Source: Megalobrama amblycephala | Lineage: Eukaryota; Chordata; Actinopteri; Cypriniformes; Xenocyprididae | Reading direction: 5' to 3' | NCBI RefSeq assembly: GCF_018812025.1 | Contig: NC_063061.1 | Location: forward strand, 82,501-146,500 | Length of the DNA stretch: 64,000 nucleotides | Part shown: positions 57,501-64,000 of the stretch, one piece after another | Layout: the number at the start of each line of letters is the position of its first letter | How positions within the stretch are numbered: position 1 is the stretch's first letter | Notes under the pieces: model-generated | What the model was told of the DNA's origin: nothing | Database searches by the model: none | What the model saw: the letters and a program-made list of their open reading frames with translations, nothing else | Made by a program: the position numbers and the translations under genes

Positions 57501-60471
57501 AGTATCTCCTGAGTGTTTTGATTTATTTTTGAAAGACTATTGTAGGTAACATGGAGTCATTCATGTTGGATCACACAGCAAGTGTGACACCTAAGGTGGG
57601 AGTCTCAGAAAAACCTGGAATTGAACACCTCAACTTATGATAAACTGCTTGAAATGTTATTTAGATAAGTCTCTGCTAAACAAATTACATGTAAATATGG
57701 CATTTTATGGCTTTATATTTAATAAACTTCTAGAATTGTTCAGATTTTTTTCACCTACTTGAATATTGTGGGTTATTATTTGACCGTTAAGTAGAATATG
57801 TTTTCATTTTACTATTATAGGGATACAAATGTATTTATTTATTTATTTTTTTTAAAGGGTGGTGACTTTCTGTACCCACTTTACATAAATGATGCTTTCA
57901 TTTTCAATTTAAGGAATAATTGATATTTTAAGTAATGTGTTCTGGGTCAACATGGAGGATGACTAACACTAGGATAAACATATTACTGATATCTTGTTGC
58001 AAAAAAGCCAAATAAAAAGCAGCCTACCTTCAGAGTTTATCTGTGTATCAACCTGAACATCTGGACAAGGCAACTGATCAACACCATTTCTGTAAGATAT
58101 TCAAGTATAGTAAGTGTATTGACTTTCCAAAAAATTCAAGTCCTTTGTTTCTTTAAAATGCCTTTCTTTATAGTATCAAATGGCATAGATCTACTTCCTA
58201 CAGTAAGCTTGTTTTATGATAAAGTCAATACTTTACAAACAATAATTGAACACCACATCTGCTCACCTGTCACTAGATGGTGCCTGTTTTACACTTTTGT
58301 CAATTAAATATCTCGATCGTGGCTTTGGCACGGGTATGATATCAGGCGGATCAGACACAGACATCTGCAGAAAATAAGTACAATGCATAACTTATGTAAC
58401 TATGTTATACATGTCAAGAATGTAAATCTCAAGATGAACAAGAATTCACTGCCTTTGAATTGTTAAGAAACATGACGCATTTAGCAGAGAATTATTTCCA
58501 CTCATCAACAAAAGGCACCCTTTTTAGGTCAAAGGGGACATATTCATCCACCCTTATGGAAAGAAAATATATTTCCCTATATATGAATGATCGATATATT
58601 ACATGATTTAACAGTATATTTGAAAATATACAGAAAAATATATTGTGTAAATATATTACAATATATTGAATAATACATAAGGAATTGCTGCTTTTCATAT
58701 ATTGAAAAATATGTGATAAAATATTTACTAATATATCATATATAATAATATAATACTTCATAATATATAGATTTATATGTGATCAGATATGGTACTGCAT
58801 GCAGATATATTTACTCATGCAGTATAACCACATATATGGAAAAATATATTATGTAACACATTTCTTAAATTTTTAATAATTTACATTTTAAATGTTTCAT
58901 ATTTTCAAGTTAGTTAACAAAAGCACACCTGCATGTACTAAAGTTTCTACCAAAGAGACTATCACTGTGCTATAGCGTACATAGACGTTACTTTTTAAAT
59001 AAAGTTATTATAGTCTTAATGTTGTTCAGCCAATCATAAACCCAACCACAAGCTCCACTCTTCAACACAAACTCTCACATACCACAAAACCTTTTAAATT
59101 CCAAAATAATACAACTTTAAACACTAACAGATCTCCCCCTATATCAATATAGAGCAAAACACATGAAATAGCACTTAATTTTAACGTTTACTCTCATTTA
59201 ACAATCAGAAGCAAAGCATGCTGGGAACTAGAAGTCTGTTGTAACCAATGATTGTATCTCATTCTGTGAATGTGTGTATATATGTGTGTACAATACATTC
59301 ATATTTATATGGGAACATGTATGTGCAATACATAATAAAGGATAAAACTTTATGAATGTAATGCTATTTTTGTCTTCATTTATAAATATTTTATATGTAT
59401 CAATATATAGCCATACATGGTCAATGCATATATTGCAGTATATTGACAAATATAAGTTTTCCTCCCTGATGTTTCTGTCCTAATCTTCATGCATTTGAAG
59501 ATGCACACTTGTTTAATGTCTGCATAAGTTTTATGGTAAATATAGCATAACATAACATTTCAACTGTGCTTGATCTAATAACATTGCCCTTCTCCAAACT
59601 GTTGAATCTCAAACAAGCTTTCTGACAAACTCCTGATAGGATATACTGAATGATTATTAAAGAGAGAAAACTGTTCTCCTGTTTTTACCCCCATTATTTT
59701 ATGCAACTTTATTTATGAATATATGAATTGTACATATTTTGTTATGGTGATTATTGAATTTCTGAGTTACATATTTTAATATTTCAAGGTATAAGGATGT
59801 ACAAAGTCAAATATGTCAACCACTTAATAGACAGTACAAATAAAAATGTATCTGCAAACAACAATTATCAGGATTTGTCCAAGCACAAATCATCCATTTA
59901 GTCTTTAAGTTCATAAGTTATGAAACAATAACTGTTCTCTTTTTACCAGTATTTCTTGTACCTTCAAAGGACAAAAATGACGTCATGTTTGTCACTATTA
60001 TAGCGCCCCCATCTGTTTAAGCGACAATCTTCCCTGTAAATACAGTATCAATCCCTAAGCGGAAATAATATCATGGCGATATTATGGGATCTCAAGAGCA
60101 TAACAAACACTTGTTTATACACGACACCTAAAACTAGTTTATAGAATATAACCTAAATGCATTTTATTAGCGCCACCAATAGTCTAATTCAACTGGACCT
60201 TCATGTCGAAATTTCATATTCTGTCTGTATTACGATGACGACTAGTACTAAAACTTCTGTTCAAATAGCTCTATTATATTCCCAGCACTTTTCATGCTTG
60301 GATCCTTACAAATACTGTAGGCTATATTTGTTATGAATCTTGGCAGCTAATTGTGCCGTTTGTGAACATTTTTCAGTGTATGTAAAACAGTTCTAATGAA
60401 ATAAAACATCGACTAACATAAATAGCATATGTATATGAGAGACTGTGGCTTACCGTCGTGATGTTCTTCAT
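33530..60471 (-). CDS. arap1: ARAP-family ArfGAP/RhoGAP/PH protein gene (whole gene, 22 coding exons)
   Basis: The summed exons give about 951 codons from the ATG at 60471 (or 945 from the exon-2 ATG at 58364), with every phase matching. Order: Pro-rich N-terminus, PH (50593-50312), PH (50155-48900), ArfGAP (about 48970-48716 and on), ankyrin-like region (43689-43244), divergent PH segments (42633-37077), RhoGAP (34877-33645), short tail. ARAPs are PIP3-controlled GAPs for Arf and Rho GTPases acting in actin and membrane traffic. The ankyrin/ArfGAP wording (VWTEPLI; ...QALQTELLRHNE) fits my memory of ARAP1 best; ARAP2/3 remain possible. No SAM domain is found upstream, and RA and the final PH are missing downstream. 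Confidence 0.8.
33645..33792 (-). CDS. arap1: ARAP exon: RhoGAP C-terminal part
   Basis: VQTHSQVNRMTAHNLAVIFV, then TLFQELAMNTSVVQ. NRMTAHNLAVIFVPTLFQ is the usual RhoGAP block; here the conserved Pro is Val (FVVTLFQ). Donor gtgagc below 33645, acceptor ctctcag above 33792. Confidence 0.9.
34336..34441 (-). CDS. arap1: ARAP exon: RhoGAP middle part
   Basis: LSDEVRRLQTYRKLLKQLPP, then DSHATLAALCGHLHM. The R-K-LL..LP block is conserved; the Asn normally after LP-x-x is Ser (LPPDSHATL), a change at a residue that helps GTP hydrolysis. Donor gtatga, acceptor ccccag. Confidence 0.9.
34668..34877 (-). CDS. arap1: ARAP exon: RhoGAP N-terminal part with arginine finger
   Basis: GLKVEGLYRRCGITPHIGKL, VDALRVSP, then LDVSGALKQILRQDVEL. 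EGLYRRCG holds the catalytic Arg finger. The LR-x-LPEPL loop expected after KQILR is degenerate (RQDVELIPQ), so GAP activity may be weak. Confidence 0.9.
35201..35833. mobile_element. Palindromic MITE in RhoGAP intron
   Basis: Left end gtggtaacactttataataa; arms around ttataaatacagctataaat (35296) and atttatagctgtatttat (35816-35833) are inverted. The right end is cut where it joins the element at 35834. Confidence 0.6.
35834..36612. mobile_element. 5'-truncated copy of the 32293-33254 element
   Basis: taacagtcgggatcattaat, then gtacgcccccaatatttgca, matches 32474 onward; it ends CGGCACCTTTAA. About 180 bp of the left end is missing. Confidence 0.75.
37077..37228 (-). CDS. arap1: ARAP exon: end of PH module and linker to RhoGAP
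   Basis: TLHMQFELEHSCLKWYELVQ, RAVCSTTDGPQRS, then SIDRCISHITQY. The W in the LKWYELVQRAV helix is the invariant PH C-terminal Trp. The donor at 37076 leads in phase 1 to the RhoGAP exon at 34877. Confidence 0.88.
37900..38257. mobile_element. MITE with ~70-bp inverted ends and 5-bp ACTAT flank repeats
   Basis: AGGGCTGCAACGATTAATCG opens it and CGATTAATCGTTGCAGCCCT closes it; the arms continue through aaaagtctgtgtttacgtaa. ACTAT at 37895-37899 and 38258-38262. The centre is a TA-rich microsatellite. Superfamily unsure. Confidence 0.85.
39111..39885. mobile_element. Near-perfect palindromic MITE, 775 bp
   Basis: TTAAAGAGATAGTTCACCCA opens it and TGGGTGAACTATCCCTTTAA closes it. The arms (39111-39360 and about 39640-39885) are so alike that both encode nearly the same 70-residue open frame in mirror orientation (for example HLDLSVHVFLTLI). 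That ORF is an echo of the palindrome, not a gene. Confidence 0.85.
39929..39974 (-). CDS. arap1: ARAP small exon (PH segment)
   Basis: 46 nt coding HLQHSDNCILLEFAER between acceptor ttttgtag and donor gtcagt. Both phases (1 in, 2 out... to TLHMQFE) join without a shift. Confidence 0.8.
40052..40244 (-). CDS. arap1: ARAP exon: PH segment
   Basis: VVLAGVVVDDDLVGVCAVSR, then CAEVWCTLQEGEMTIHTKEH and VFLGAQTRC. It reads as the beta strands of a divergent PH domain (EVWCTLQEGEMTIH corresponds to the strand 3-4 region). Donor gtaagt, acceptor gtatag. Confidence 0.85.
40365..40464 (-). CDS. arap1: ARAP exon: PH segment
   Basis: QTHAFEVLTLTDRLTCSADE, then RNTLLGHMLHIMK. HAFEVLT...SADERN is the typical PH strand 5-6 region and start of the closing helix. 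Donor gtaatg, acceptor tttatag. Confidence 0.85.
40749..42155 (+). other. Pro/Ser-rich low-complexity sequence followed by an LTR-like tail
   Basis: Frames open on both strands (plus 41000-41860) are Pro/Ser/Leu-rich. 40905-41090 has about five ~36-bp units reading LVLPSSKSPASL. From 41861 comes gtttccatggtttc, then tgtgtatttaagcccttagt and two AATAAA-like sites, resembling 55060-55440 and 57290-57570. It is in an ARAP intron, opposite in strand; probably the end of an old retroelement, not a host gene. Confidence 0.45.
42335..42452 (-). CDS. arap1: ARAP exon: start of third PH segment
   Basis: ELHGKLDDERFLFSQGNESA, then CDVLDLTEVISVFDCSAG. The short form suggests the first PH strands seen in mammalian ARAPs are missing or highly changed. 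Acceptor gtgtag, donor gtaagc. Confidence 0.82.
42589..42633 (-). CDS. arap1: ARAP micro-exon
   Basis: 45 nt coding EAPDFEQTRHTEEQM between the ankyrin-like and third PH parts. Acceptor tttaaag (weak tract), donor gtaaga; phase 1 on both sides, so it can be skipped without a frame change. Confidence 0.7.
43244..43463 (-). CDS. arap1: ARAP exon: ankyrin-like region
   Basis: TYPMLITALCSGALQRLREV, VCGPNVEETLSLLCSGAKVS, then HSAISVAESYGQALQTELLR and HNEFV. Helical repeats of the ankyrin type follow the ArfGAP in ARAPs. Start chosen at the acceptor ggtttcag; a shorter start at cttcag (43417) would also keep frame. Donor is gttagt, a weaker site. Confidence 0.85.
43507..43689 (-). CDS. arap1: ARAP exon: end of ArfGAP and start of ankyrin-like region
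   Basis: LFVLYGNKAAKSVWGHNIPP, AEQIRPDVS, then FILAKYRKGLYHKAHPLAAS. GN..A..VW...PP and the AKYR.. block are the conserved ArfGAP C-terminus. Donor gtctgg is non-standard after GT but in frame. Confidence 0.9.
43889..44378. mobile_element. TIR element containing a tRNA-like segment
   Basis: CGACCATATAGGTCATTT opens it and AAATGACCTATAGGGTCG closes it (one mismatch). 43995-44078 inside it resembles a tRNA gene. Confidence 0.6.
43995..44078 (+). repeat. tRNA-like (SINE-type) segment
   Basis: An A-box-like tggtcaattggtagagc is followed by a B box GGTTCGATCCC (44063-44073). The anticodon arm does not fold cleanly and no CCA-ready acceptor stem is seen, so it is a SINE-like derivative, not a working tRNA gene. 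Confidence 0.55.
44480..45100 (+). other. Degenerate coding-like DNA, possible Tc1-element left part
   Basis: A readable start MSKIKRAAKSTEKRRFDSLL (44618) is followed by stops. A Tc1-like C-terminal piece lies on the same strand at 48505-48625, on the far side of the DIRS remnant, so the two may be halves of one element. Confidence 0.35.
45320..45480 (-). pseudogene. DIRS tyrosine recombinase scrap
   Basis: The minus strand reads HPLSTRGVASSMALTRGMSL, then EDVCVVADWVSPRT. It aligns with the H-S-T-R-G...A...DIC.AA.W.S box seen at 12169-12645. No longer open frame survives. Confidence 0.65.
46017..47827. mobile_element. hAT element with 8-bp ACACCTTG duplication
   Basis: ACACCTTG lies at 46009-46016 and 47828-47835. 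Ends TAGTGGTTAAAC and GTGACCGCTA are imperfect inverted repeats, with subterminal gatccg motifs. No transposase. A palindromic element (46495-47432) is nested in it. Confidence 0.85.
46495..47432. mobile_element. Palindromic Tc1/mariner-type MITE with TA duplication
   Basis: CAGTACAGTCCAAAAGTTTG opens it and CAAACTTTTGGACTGTACTG closes it; TA flanks both ends. The arms are about 400 bp long and nearly identical (agaagtttcgtctgctcacc). Near the centre a different Tc1-like end (cactaccgttcaaaagtttg, 46904) appears once. Confidence 0.85.
48505..48625 (+). pseudogene. Tc1-like transposase C-terminal fragment
   Basis: GVWSQNPDPNPTEILKREL, then KWFARNPPNITQFKGF. PDPNPTEIL resembles the PDLNPIE block around the catalytic Glu of Tc1 transposases. 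Confidence 0.55.
48716..49001 (-). CDS. arap1: ARAP exon: end of PH2 and ArfGAP zinc finger
   Basis: SADSAKEATMWLENLNDVIR ends PH2 (invariant W). Then VCADCGAANPEWASVNL and CEACAGAHRSMS form C-x2-C-x16-C-x2-C with the catalytic Arg five residues after the last Cys. KVWTEPLIQ follows. It would bind Arf and speed GTP hydrolysis. Acceptor tttgttcag; donor gtgagt. Confidence 0.93.
49093..49199 (-). CDS. arap1: ARAP exon: PH2 middle
   Basis: DFNIGLGMMFVSMNIASVKS, then TGRHSFSLITPYRTF. The HSFSLITP...RTF pattern is the PH strand 5-6 region. Acceptor aattaacag, donor gtgagt; phase 2 to the ArfGAP exon. Confidence 0.88.
49998..50155 (-). CDS. arap1: ARAP exon: PH1 end and PH2 start
   Basis: VQEGWLVSLYATRGKEPVTA, then KKVYTAIYGHSLWIYSSKE. 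GWL...KKVYTAIYGHSLWIY is a PH strand 1-4 opening. The acceptor used is gtcgtag (50156); the nearer cag at 50147 would break the frame from the previous exon. Confidence 0.88.
50312..50432 (-). CDS. arap1: ARAP exon: PH1 core
   Basis: DKFTEYVFHVTSITNIRKQD, HGHFSISLHKKHLEFMAHSE. HGHFSISLHKKHLEFMA is the PH strand 5-7 region. Donor gtaagc. Confidence 0.88.
50533..50593 (-). CDS. arap1: ARAP exon: PH1 start
   Basis: HNVLWTTLDGNLMSLWKKRT in 61 nt. LDGNLMSLWKKR is a PH strand 3-4-type turn. Acceptor ttttgcag, donor gtgagt. Confidence 0.85.
50600..51164. other. Intron, no feature seen
   Basis: AT-rich intron DNA before the minisatellite; single scattered copies of the gtatttgcagtgcg-like unit begin near its right edge. 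Confidence 0.4.
51165..53590. repeat. 39-bp minisatellite in ARAP intron
   Basis: The unit is gtgagtatttgcagtgcg + tttctgcatttagtttgcgtt (39 bp; successive gtgcgtttct starts at 53172, 53211, 53250). By length there are about 60 copies. Because 39 is divisible by 3, several frames on both strands stay open for hundreds of codons with 13-residue periodicity (for example CRNALQILTTQTK). Longer blocks are repeated too: an anomalous ttttcagtgagtttctgcat block occurs at 51450 and 52043. Confidence 0.95.
54175..54288 (-). CDS. arap1: ARAP exon: N-terminal linker
   Basis: VTDELMDAQTELVTSEVIHQ, then LHIKLDKPKKPR. A basic end (KPKKPR) leads into PH1. Acceptor cttgtag, donor gtacag (weaker). Confidence 0.8.
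54397..54661 (-). CDS. arap1: ARAP exon: Ser/Thr/Asp-rich N-terminal region
   Basis: NEVSDDSSNQLDSTTEPPDL, then TADSTSSDDSTVTLNSSKSH and DDLSKDHHNSDKT. Probably disordered; many Ser/Thr near acidic residues could be phosphorylated. Acceptor ttctcag, donor gtaatg. Phases match both neighbours. Confidence 0.82.
55060..55440 (+). repeat. LTR-like non-coding segment, copy 2
   Basis: gttgccatggtttttgattt, tgttgcacctgtgtctattt, and an aataaaaga site near 55370 echo the tails at 41861-42155 and 57290-57570. Probably a decayed LTR or terminal piece; no coding part is attached. Confidence 0.4.
55441..56585. other. Intron, no gene seen
   Basis: A short A-run at 55828-55850. Otherwise nothing recognised. 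Confidence 0.4.
56586..57283. mobile_element. MITE with GCTGCGTCCCAAT ends
   Basis: The left end GCTGCGTCCCAATTCGCCTA and right end ATTGGGACGCAG are inverted; internal catactatttaggatggata pairs loosely with the left arm. About 700 bp; the open frame at 57032-57352 runs out of the element and is not a gene. Confidence 0.7.
57290..57570 (+). repeat. LTR-like non-coding segment, copy 3
   Basis: gtttccatggttacctatga, tgcacctgtgtctagtttag, gtgtatatatagctcttagt. It has a TATA-like core (tatatata) and similar order to 55060-55440. Confidence 0.4.
57571..58027. other. Intron, no feature seen
   Basis: AT-rich intron DNA ahead of the third coding exon. Confidence 0.4.
58028..58089 (-). CDS. arap1: ARAP exon 3
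   Basis: NGVDQLPCPDVQVDTQINSE; phase fits exon 2 (ends AGT GAC AG) and exon 4. Acceptor atcttacag, donor gtaggc. Confidence 0.78.
58267..58364 (-). CDS. arap1: ARAP exon 2 with alternative start ATG
   Basis: MSVSDPPDIIPVPKPRSRYL, then IDKSVKQAPSSDR. The ATG is the first base of the exon after a good acceptor (attttctgcag). IPVPKPRSRYL is a Pro-rich, SH3-ligand-like motif common in ARAP N-termini. Donor gtgagc. Confidence 0.8.
58365..60453. other. First intron, AT-rich
   Basis: 58550-59460 is dominated by tatatat-type and atatttccc/ggaaaaatata-type inverted motifs and may be a degenerate MITE without clear ends. Nothing else seen. Confidence 0.45.
60454..60471 (-). CDS. arap1: ARAP exon 1 (coding part)
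   Basis: ATG AAG AAC ATC ACG ACG (MKNITT) then donor gtaagc. It is in frame with exon 2, so either ATG could start the protein. The 5' UTR likely extends to about 60600; no TATA box is clear. Support is the donor and the frame only. Confidence 0.55.
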
Positions 60472-60599
60472 GAAGAATGCAGACGCAGACAGCGTGTTTG
60501 TGACTTGACGTTTTGAGTCTTACCGGTTTCTCCACTCACGCGCTCAGAGGGTTGGGTTATAATCAGGTGAACTTAAACCTACCAGACAAGAACTGAATG

Positions 60600-61734
60600 A
60601 CAGATGACGCAATAGAAAGCTGTAAAATAAAAGCTGAACTGCTCGTATGGAGAAAAAAAAATGAGTCATTTTTACCTCATTTAAAGGCTGCCTTATGAAG
60701 AAAGTGTGTTTTTGTCACCATAGTCACCATAGTCTCTAAATTAAATTATGCATGCTTTTTATAACTATTGTTTTTTTTTTTTTTCTCGCGCTATATCACT
60801 ATATATTTAAATATACAACGTATACAAAATCTGTAAATTGATGTCATGTGCAATTGAGTGGCATTGCAACTTAAAACATGGACGTTTGATTTTTTGTTTA
60901 TTTATTTATTTGTTTATTTTGTTTTATTTATTTTATTATCAAATTTCCCATGAGGCTGCATAAATTCTTCTACATTACGTAACCAGTTTGGAAGACAAAC
61001 CTTATTTAATTCAAACTGGCAGATCATGCGTCAATGTTTTCCACAGCACGTATTGCTTAACGCGCGCGCACAGATAAAGATTTTAAGATGTTTAAGATCT
61101 TAAGGATAGGAAACAACATCATCATTTGTCTCTTTCTCCCATCAGAGTTTCACTGATTCAAAGTGAAGATTGATTCAAGAAATATTAATATATTATTTTT
61201 TCTTGTAAATCCGGTCACTGACTCTTGAGATAAGGGACAAATGTGTTTTAGAAGATAGTTTTTATTATTTAATAACACATTATTTATAAACTGATATATT
61301 TGTAGACAAAGGTCTAATGAACAAGGGAACAGATTTTTCTGAAAATGTTTTTTTCTTCTTCTAAAAAGTATTTTTATTCATTTAATTTGTGTCGACTCTG
61401 TCAGACGCATTAAAAAGCATATTTTAATTTGATCCATCCAACAACAGTGTAAAGTCTTTAATTATGTAATAATGGTGTTCAGTAAAGGAGCTAAGTGAAA
61501 AAATAAATACTTAAAAAAAATTCTTGGGTTATTATGAACAATTCAGTTCCTAAATTCCTTAATTCTCGACAGTACTTTTAAATATTAAACATATATATAA
61601 CCAATGTTCTTAGGTATATCAGACATGATGTCATGTAGTCCAGTTGATGTTTTAATATTTTAACGCAATCAGTTGAATAAAGAATAAGACATTTCTTCCA
61701 AAATGAACAAAAACCTTCATCTGATGTTGTTAAA
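60600..61734. other. Upstream region of the ARAP gene
   Basis: A T-run (60769-60784) and AT-rich DNA; no gene or clear promoter element. Confidence 0.4.
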
Positions 61735-64000
61735 TACTGGCAGTGCTGACAAATACTGACGGAGTTGACAAATACTGACGGAGTTGACAAATACTGACGG
61801 TGCTGACAAATACTGACGGAGTTGACATATACTGACAGAGTTGACAAATACTGACAGTGTTGAAAAATACTGACGGTGCTGACAAATACTGACAGAGATG
61901 ATAAATACTGACAAAGTTGACAAATACTGACAGAGTTGACAAATACTGACAGTGTTGAAAAATACTGACGGTGCTGACAAATACTGACAGAGATGACAAA
62001 TACTGACAGTGTTGAAAAATACTGACGGTGCTGACAAATACTGACAGAGATGACAAATACTGACAAAGTTGACAAATACTGACAGAGTTGACAAATACTG
62101 ACAGTGTTGAAAAATACTGACGGAGTTGACATACTGACAGAGTTGACAAATACTGACAGAGTTGACAAATACTGACAGTGTTGAAAAATACTGACAGAGT
62201 TGACAAATACTGACGGAGTTGACATATACTGACAGAGTTGACAAATACTGACAGAGTTGACAAATACTGACGGTGCTGACAAATACTGACAGAGTTGACA
62301 AATACTGATGGTGCTGACAAATACTGACAGAGTTGACAAACACTGACGGTGCTGACATATACTGACAGAGTTGACAAATACTGACAGTGTTGAAAAATAC
62401 TGACGCTGCTGACATACTGACAGAGTTGACAAATACTGACGGAGTTGACAAATACTGACACTGTTGAAAAATACTGACAGTGCTGACAAATACTGACAGA
62501 GTTGACAAATACTGACGGAGTTGACAAATACTGACGGAGTTGACAAATACTGACGGTAGTGACAAATACTGAAGGAGTTGACAAATACTGACAGAGTTGA
62601 CAAATACTGACAGAGATGACAAATACTGACAGAGTTGACAAATACTGACAGAGATGACAAGTACTGACAGAGTTGACAAATACTGACAGAGTTGACAAAT
62701 ACTGACGGTGCTGACATATACTGACAGAGTTGACAAATACTGACAGTGTTGAAAAATACTGACGCTGCTGACATATACTGACAGAGTTGACAAATACTGA
62801 CGGAGTTGACAAATACTGACAGAGTTGACAAATACTGACGGAGTTGACAAACACTGACGGTGCTGACATATACTGACAGAGTTGACAAATACTGACAGTG
62901 TTGAAAAATACTGACGCTGCTGACATATACTGACAGAGTTGACAAATACTGACGGAGTTGACAAATACTGACAGTGTTGAAAAATACTGACAGTGCTGAC
63001 AAATACTGACAGAGTTGACAAATACTGACGGTGCTGACATATACTGACAGAGTTGACAAATACTGACGGAGTTGACAAACACTGACGGTGCTGACATATA
63101 CTGACAGAGTTGACAAATACTGACAGTGTTGAAAAATACTGACGCTGCTGACATATACTGACAGAGTTGACAAATACTGACGGAGTTGACAAATACTGAC
63201 GGTAGTGACAAATACTGAAGGACTTGACAAATACTGACAGAGATGACAAATAATGACAGAGTTGACATATACTGACAGAGTTGACAAATACTGACAGAAT
63301 TGACATATACTGACAGAGTTGACAAATACTGACAGAGTTGACAAATACTGACAGAGTTGACAAATACTGACGGTGCTGACATATACTGACAGAGTTGACA
63401 AATACTGACAGAGTTGACAAATACTGACAGAGATGACAAATACTGACAGAGTTGACAAATACTGACAGAGATGACAAATACTGACAGAGTTGACAAATAC
63501 TGACAGAGTTGACAAATACTGACAGAATTGACATATACTGACAGAGTTGACAAATACTGACAGAGTTGACAAATACTGACAGAGTTGACAAATACTGACG
63601 GTGCTGACATATACTGACAGAGTTGACAAATACTGACGGAGTTGACAAATACTGATGGTGCTGACAAATACTGACAGAGTTGACAAATACTGATGGTGCT
63701 GACAAATACTGACAGTGTTGAAAAATACTGACAGTGCTGACAAATACTGACAGAGTTGACAAATACTGACAGAGTTGACAAATACTGACGGAGTTGACAA
63801 ATACTGACAGTGTTGAAAAATACTGACAGTGCTGACAAATACTGACAGAGTTGACAAATACTGACAGAGTTGACATATACTGACAGAGTTGACAAATACT
63901 GACAGAGATGACAAATACTGACAGAGTTGACAAATACTGACAGAGATGACAAATACTGACAGTGCTGACAAATACTGACAGTGCTGACAAATACTGACAG
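61735..64000. repeat. 19-bp minisatellite, continues beyond window
   Basis: The unit gacaaatactgacagagtt is 19 bp with variants ggagtt, ggtgct, agtgtt (tgaaaaa) and agagat. About 119 copies by length. Since 19 is not a multiple of 3, each strand cycles through frames every 57 bp; the minus unit lacks stops in all three frames, so three overlapping ORFs of about 740-800 codons appear with 19-residue periodicity (VNSVSICQLCQYLSTLSVF). This is a repeat artefact. Confidence 0.97.

Noticed and set aside
33530..60471. ARAP2 or ARAP3 identity
   Set aside because: The ArfGAP-ankyrin wording (KVWTEPLI, QALQTELLRHN) fits my recollection of ARAP1 better, but this was not tested by search and stays open.
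61578..63990. Three ~750-codon minus-strand ORFs
   Set aside because: All three lie in the 19-bp minisatellite and are frame-shifted copies of the same 19-residue pattern; only the short tail past the array (61578-61735) is unique.
61735..64000. CRISPR array
   Set aside because: Units are contiguous 19-mers with no unique spacers and no cas genes; the host is a vertebrate.

Overview
The window is vertebrate nuclear DNA from a teleost, most likely a cyprinid (carp, goldfish or barb group). Three things point there: spliced genes with long introns, many AT-rich palindromic non-autonomous DNA transposons ending in TTAAAGG... or AAGG-TTAGTTCAC..., and DIRS, L2, Tc1 and hAT remnants in nearly every gap. 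The species call is inference from remembered repeat families. No CRISPR array, rRNA gene or functional tRNA gene was seen.

Layout. (1) 1-7752, minus strand: five exons, each coding one C-type lectin domain (CTLD), part of a multi-CTLD receptor or lectin that runs off the left edge; its upstream exons were not found. TEs lie between the exons, including an internally deleted DIRS element and an L2-type LINE keeping only its esterase ORF1. (2) 7789-11541: palindromic and nested TTAA-type elements, one carrying a THAP-like exon fragment. (3) 11788-24600: a single degenerate DIRS-type tyrosine-recombinase retrotransposon on the minus strand, with inverted terminal repeats, an internal complementary region, and RT, RNase H and recombinase remains. 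Three younger elements broke it: a Harbinger-like MITE (12650-13073), a hAT MITE with an 8-bp duplication (15349-15997), and a 7,020-bp Ginger-type DNA transposon (16308-23327) with long terminal inverted repeats and a 4-bp CCGG duplication. The Ginger element has a spliced, now broken, gene for a Gypsy-like integrase followed by a Ulp1-like cysteine protease and a PHD finger; an L2 LINE is inserted in it. (4) 24622-33254: intergenic DNA with a Tc1 copy, MITEs, a gag-like fragment in a MITE, and a compact hairpin. (5) 33530-60471, minus strand: a 22-exon ARAP-family gene (ArfGAP + RhoGAP + PH + ankyrin-like), closest to ARAP1 by my reading. The exons join without a frame break into about 950 codons and end soon after the RhoGAP domain, so the RA and last PH domains usual in ARAPs are absent. 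Its introns hold a 39-bp minisatellite, a second DIRS remnant invaded by a hAT element, and many MITEs. (6) 61735-64000: a 19-bp minisatellite open in all three minus-strand frames, running off the right edge.

Only two host genes are supported: the CTLD gene and the ARAP gene. They share the minus strand but show no sign of working together. The richest biology is the transposon-in-transposon stack at 11.8-24.6 kb, where flank duplications let insertion order be read directly.
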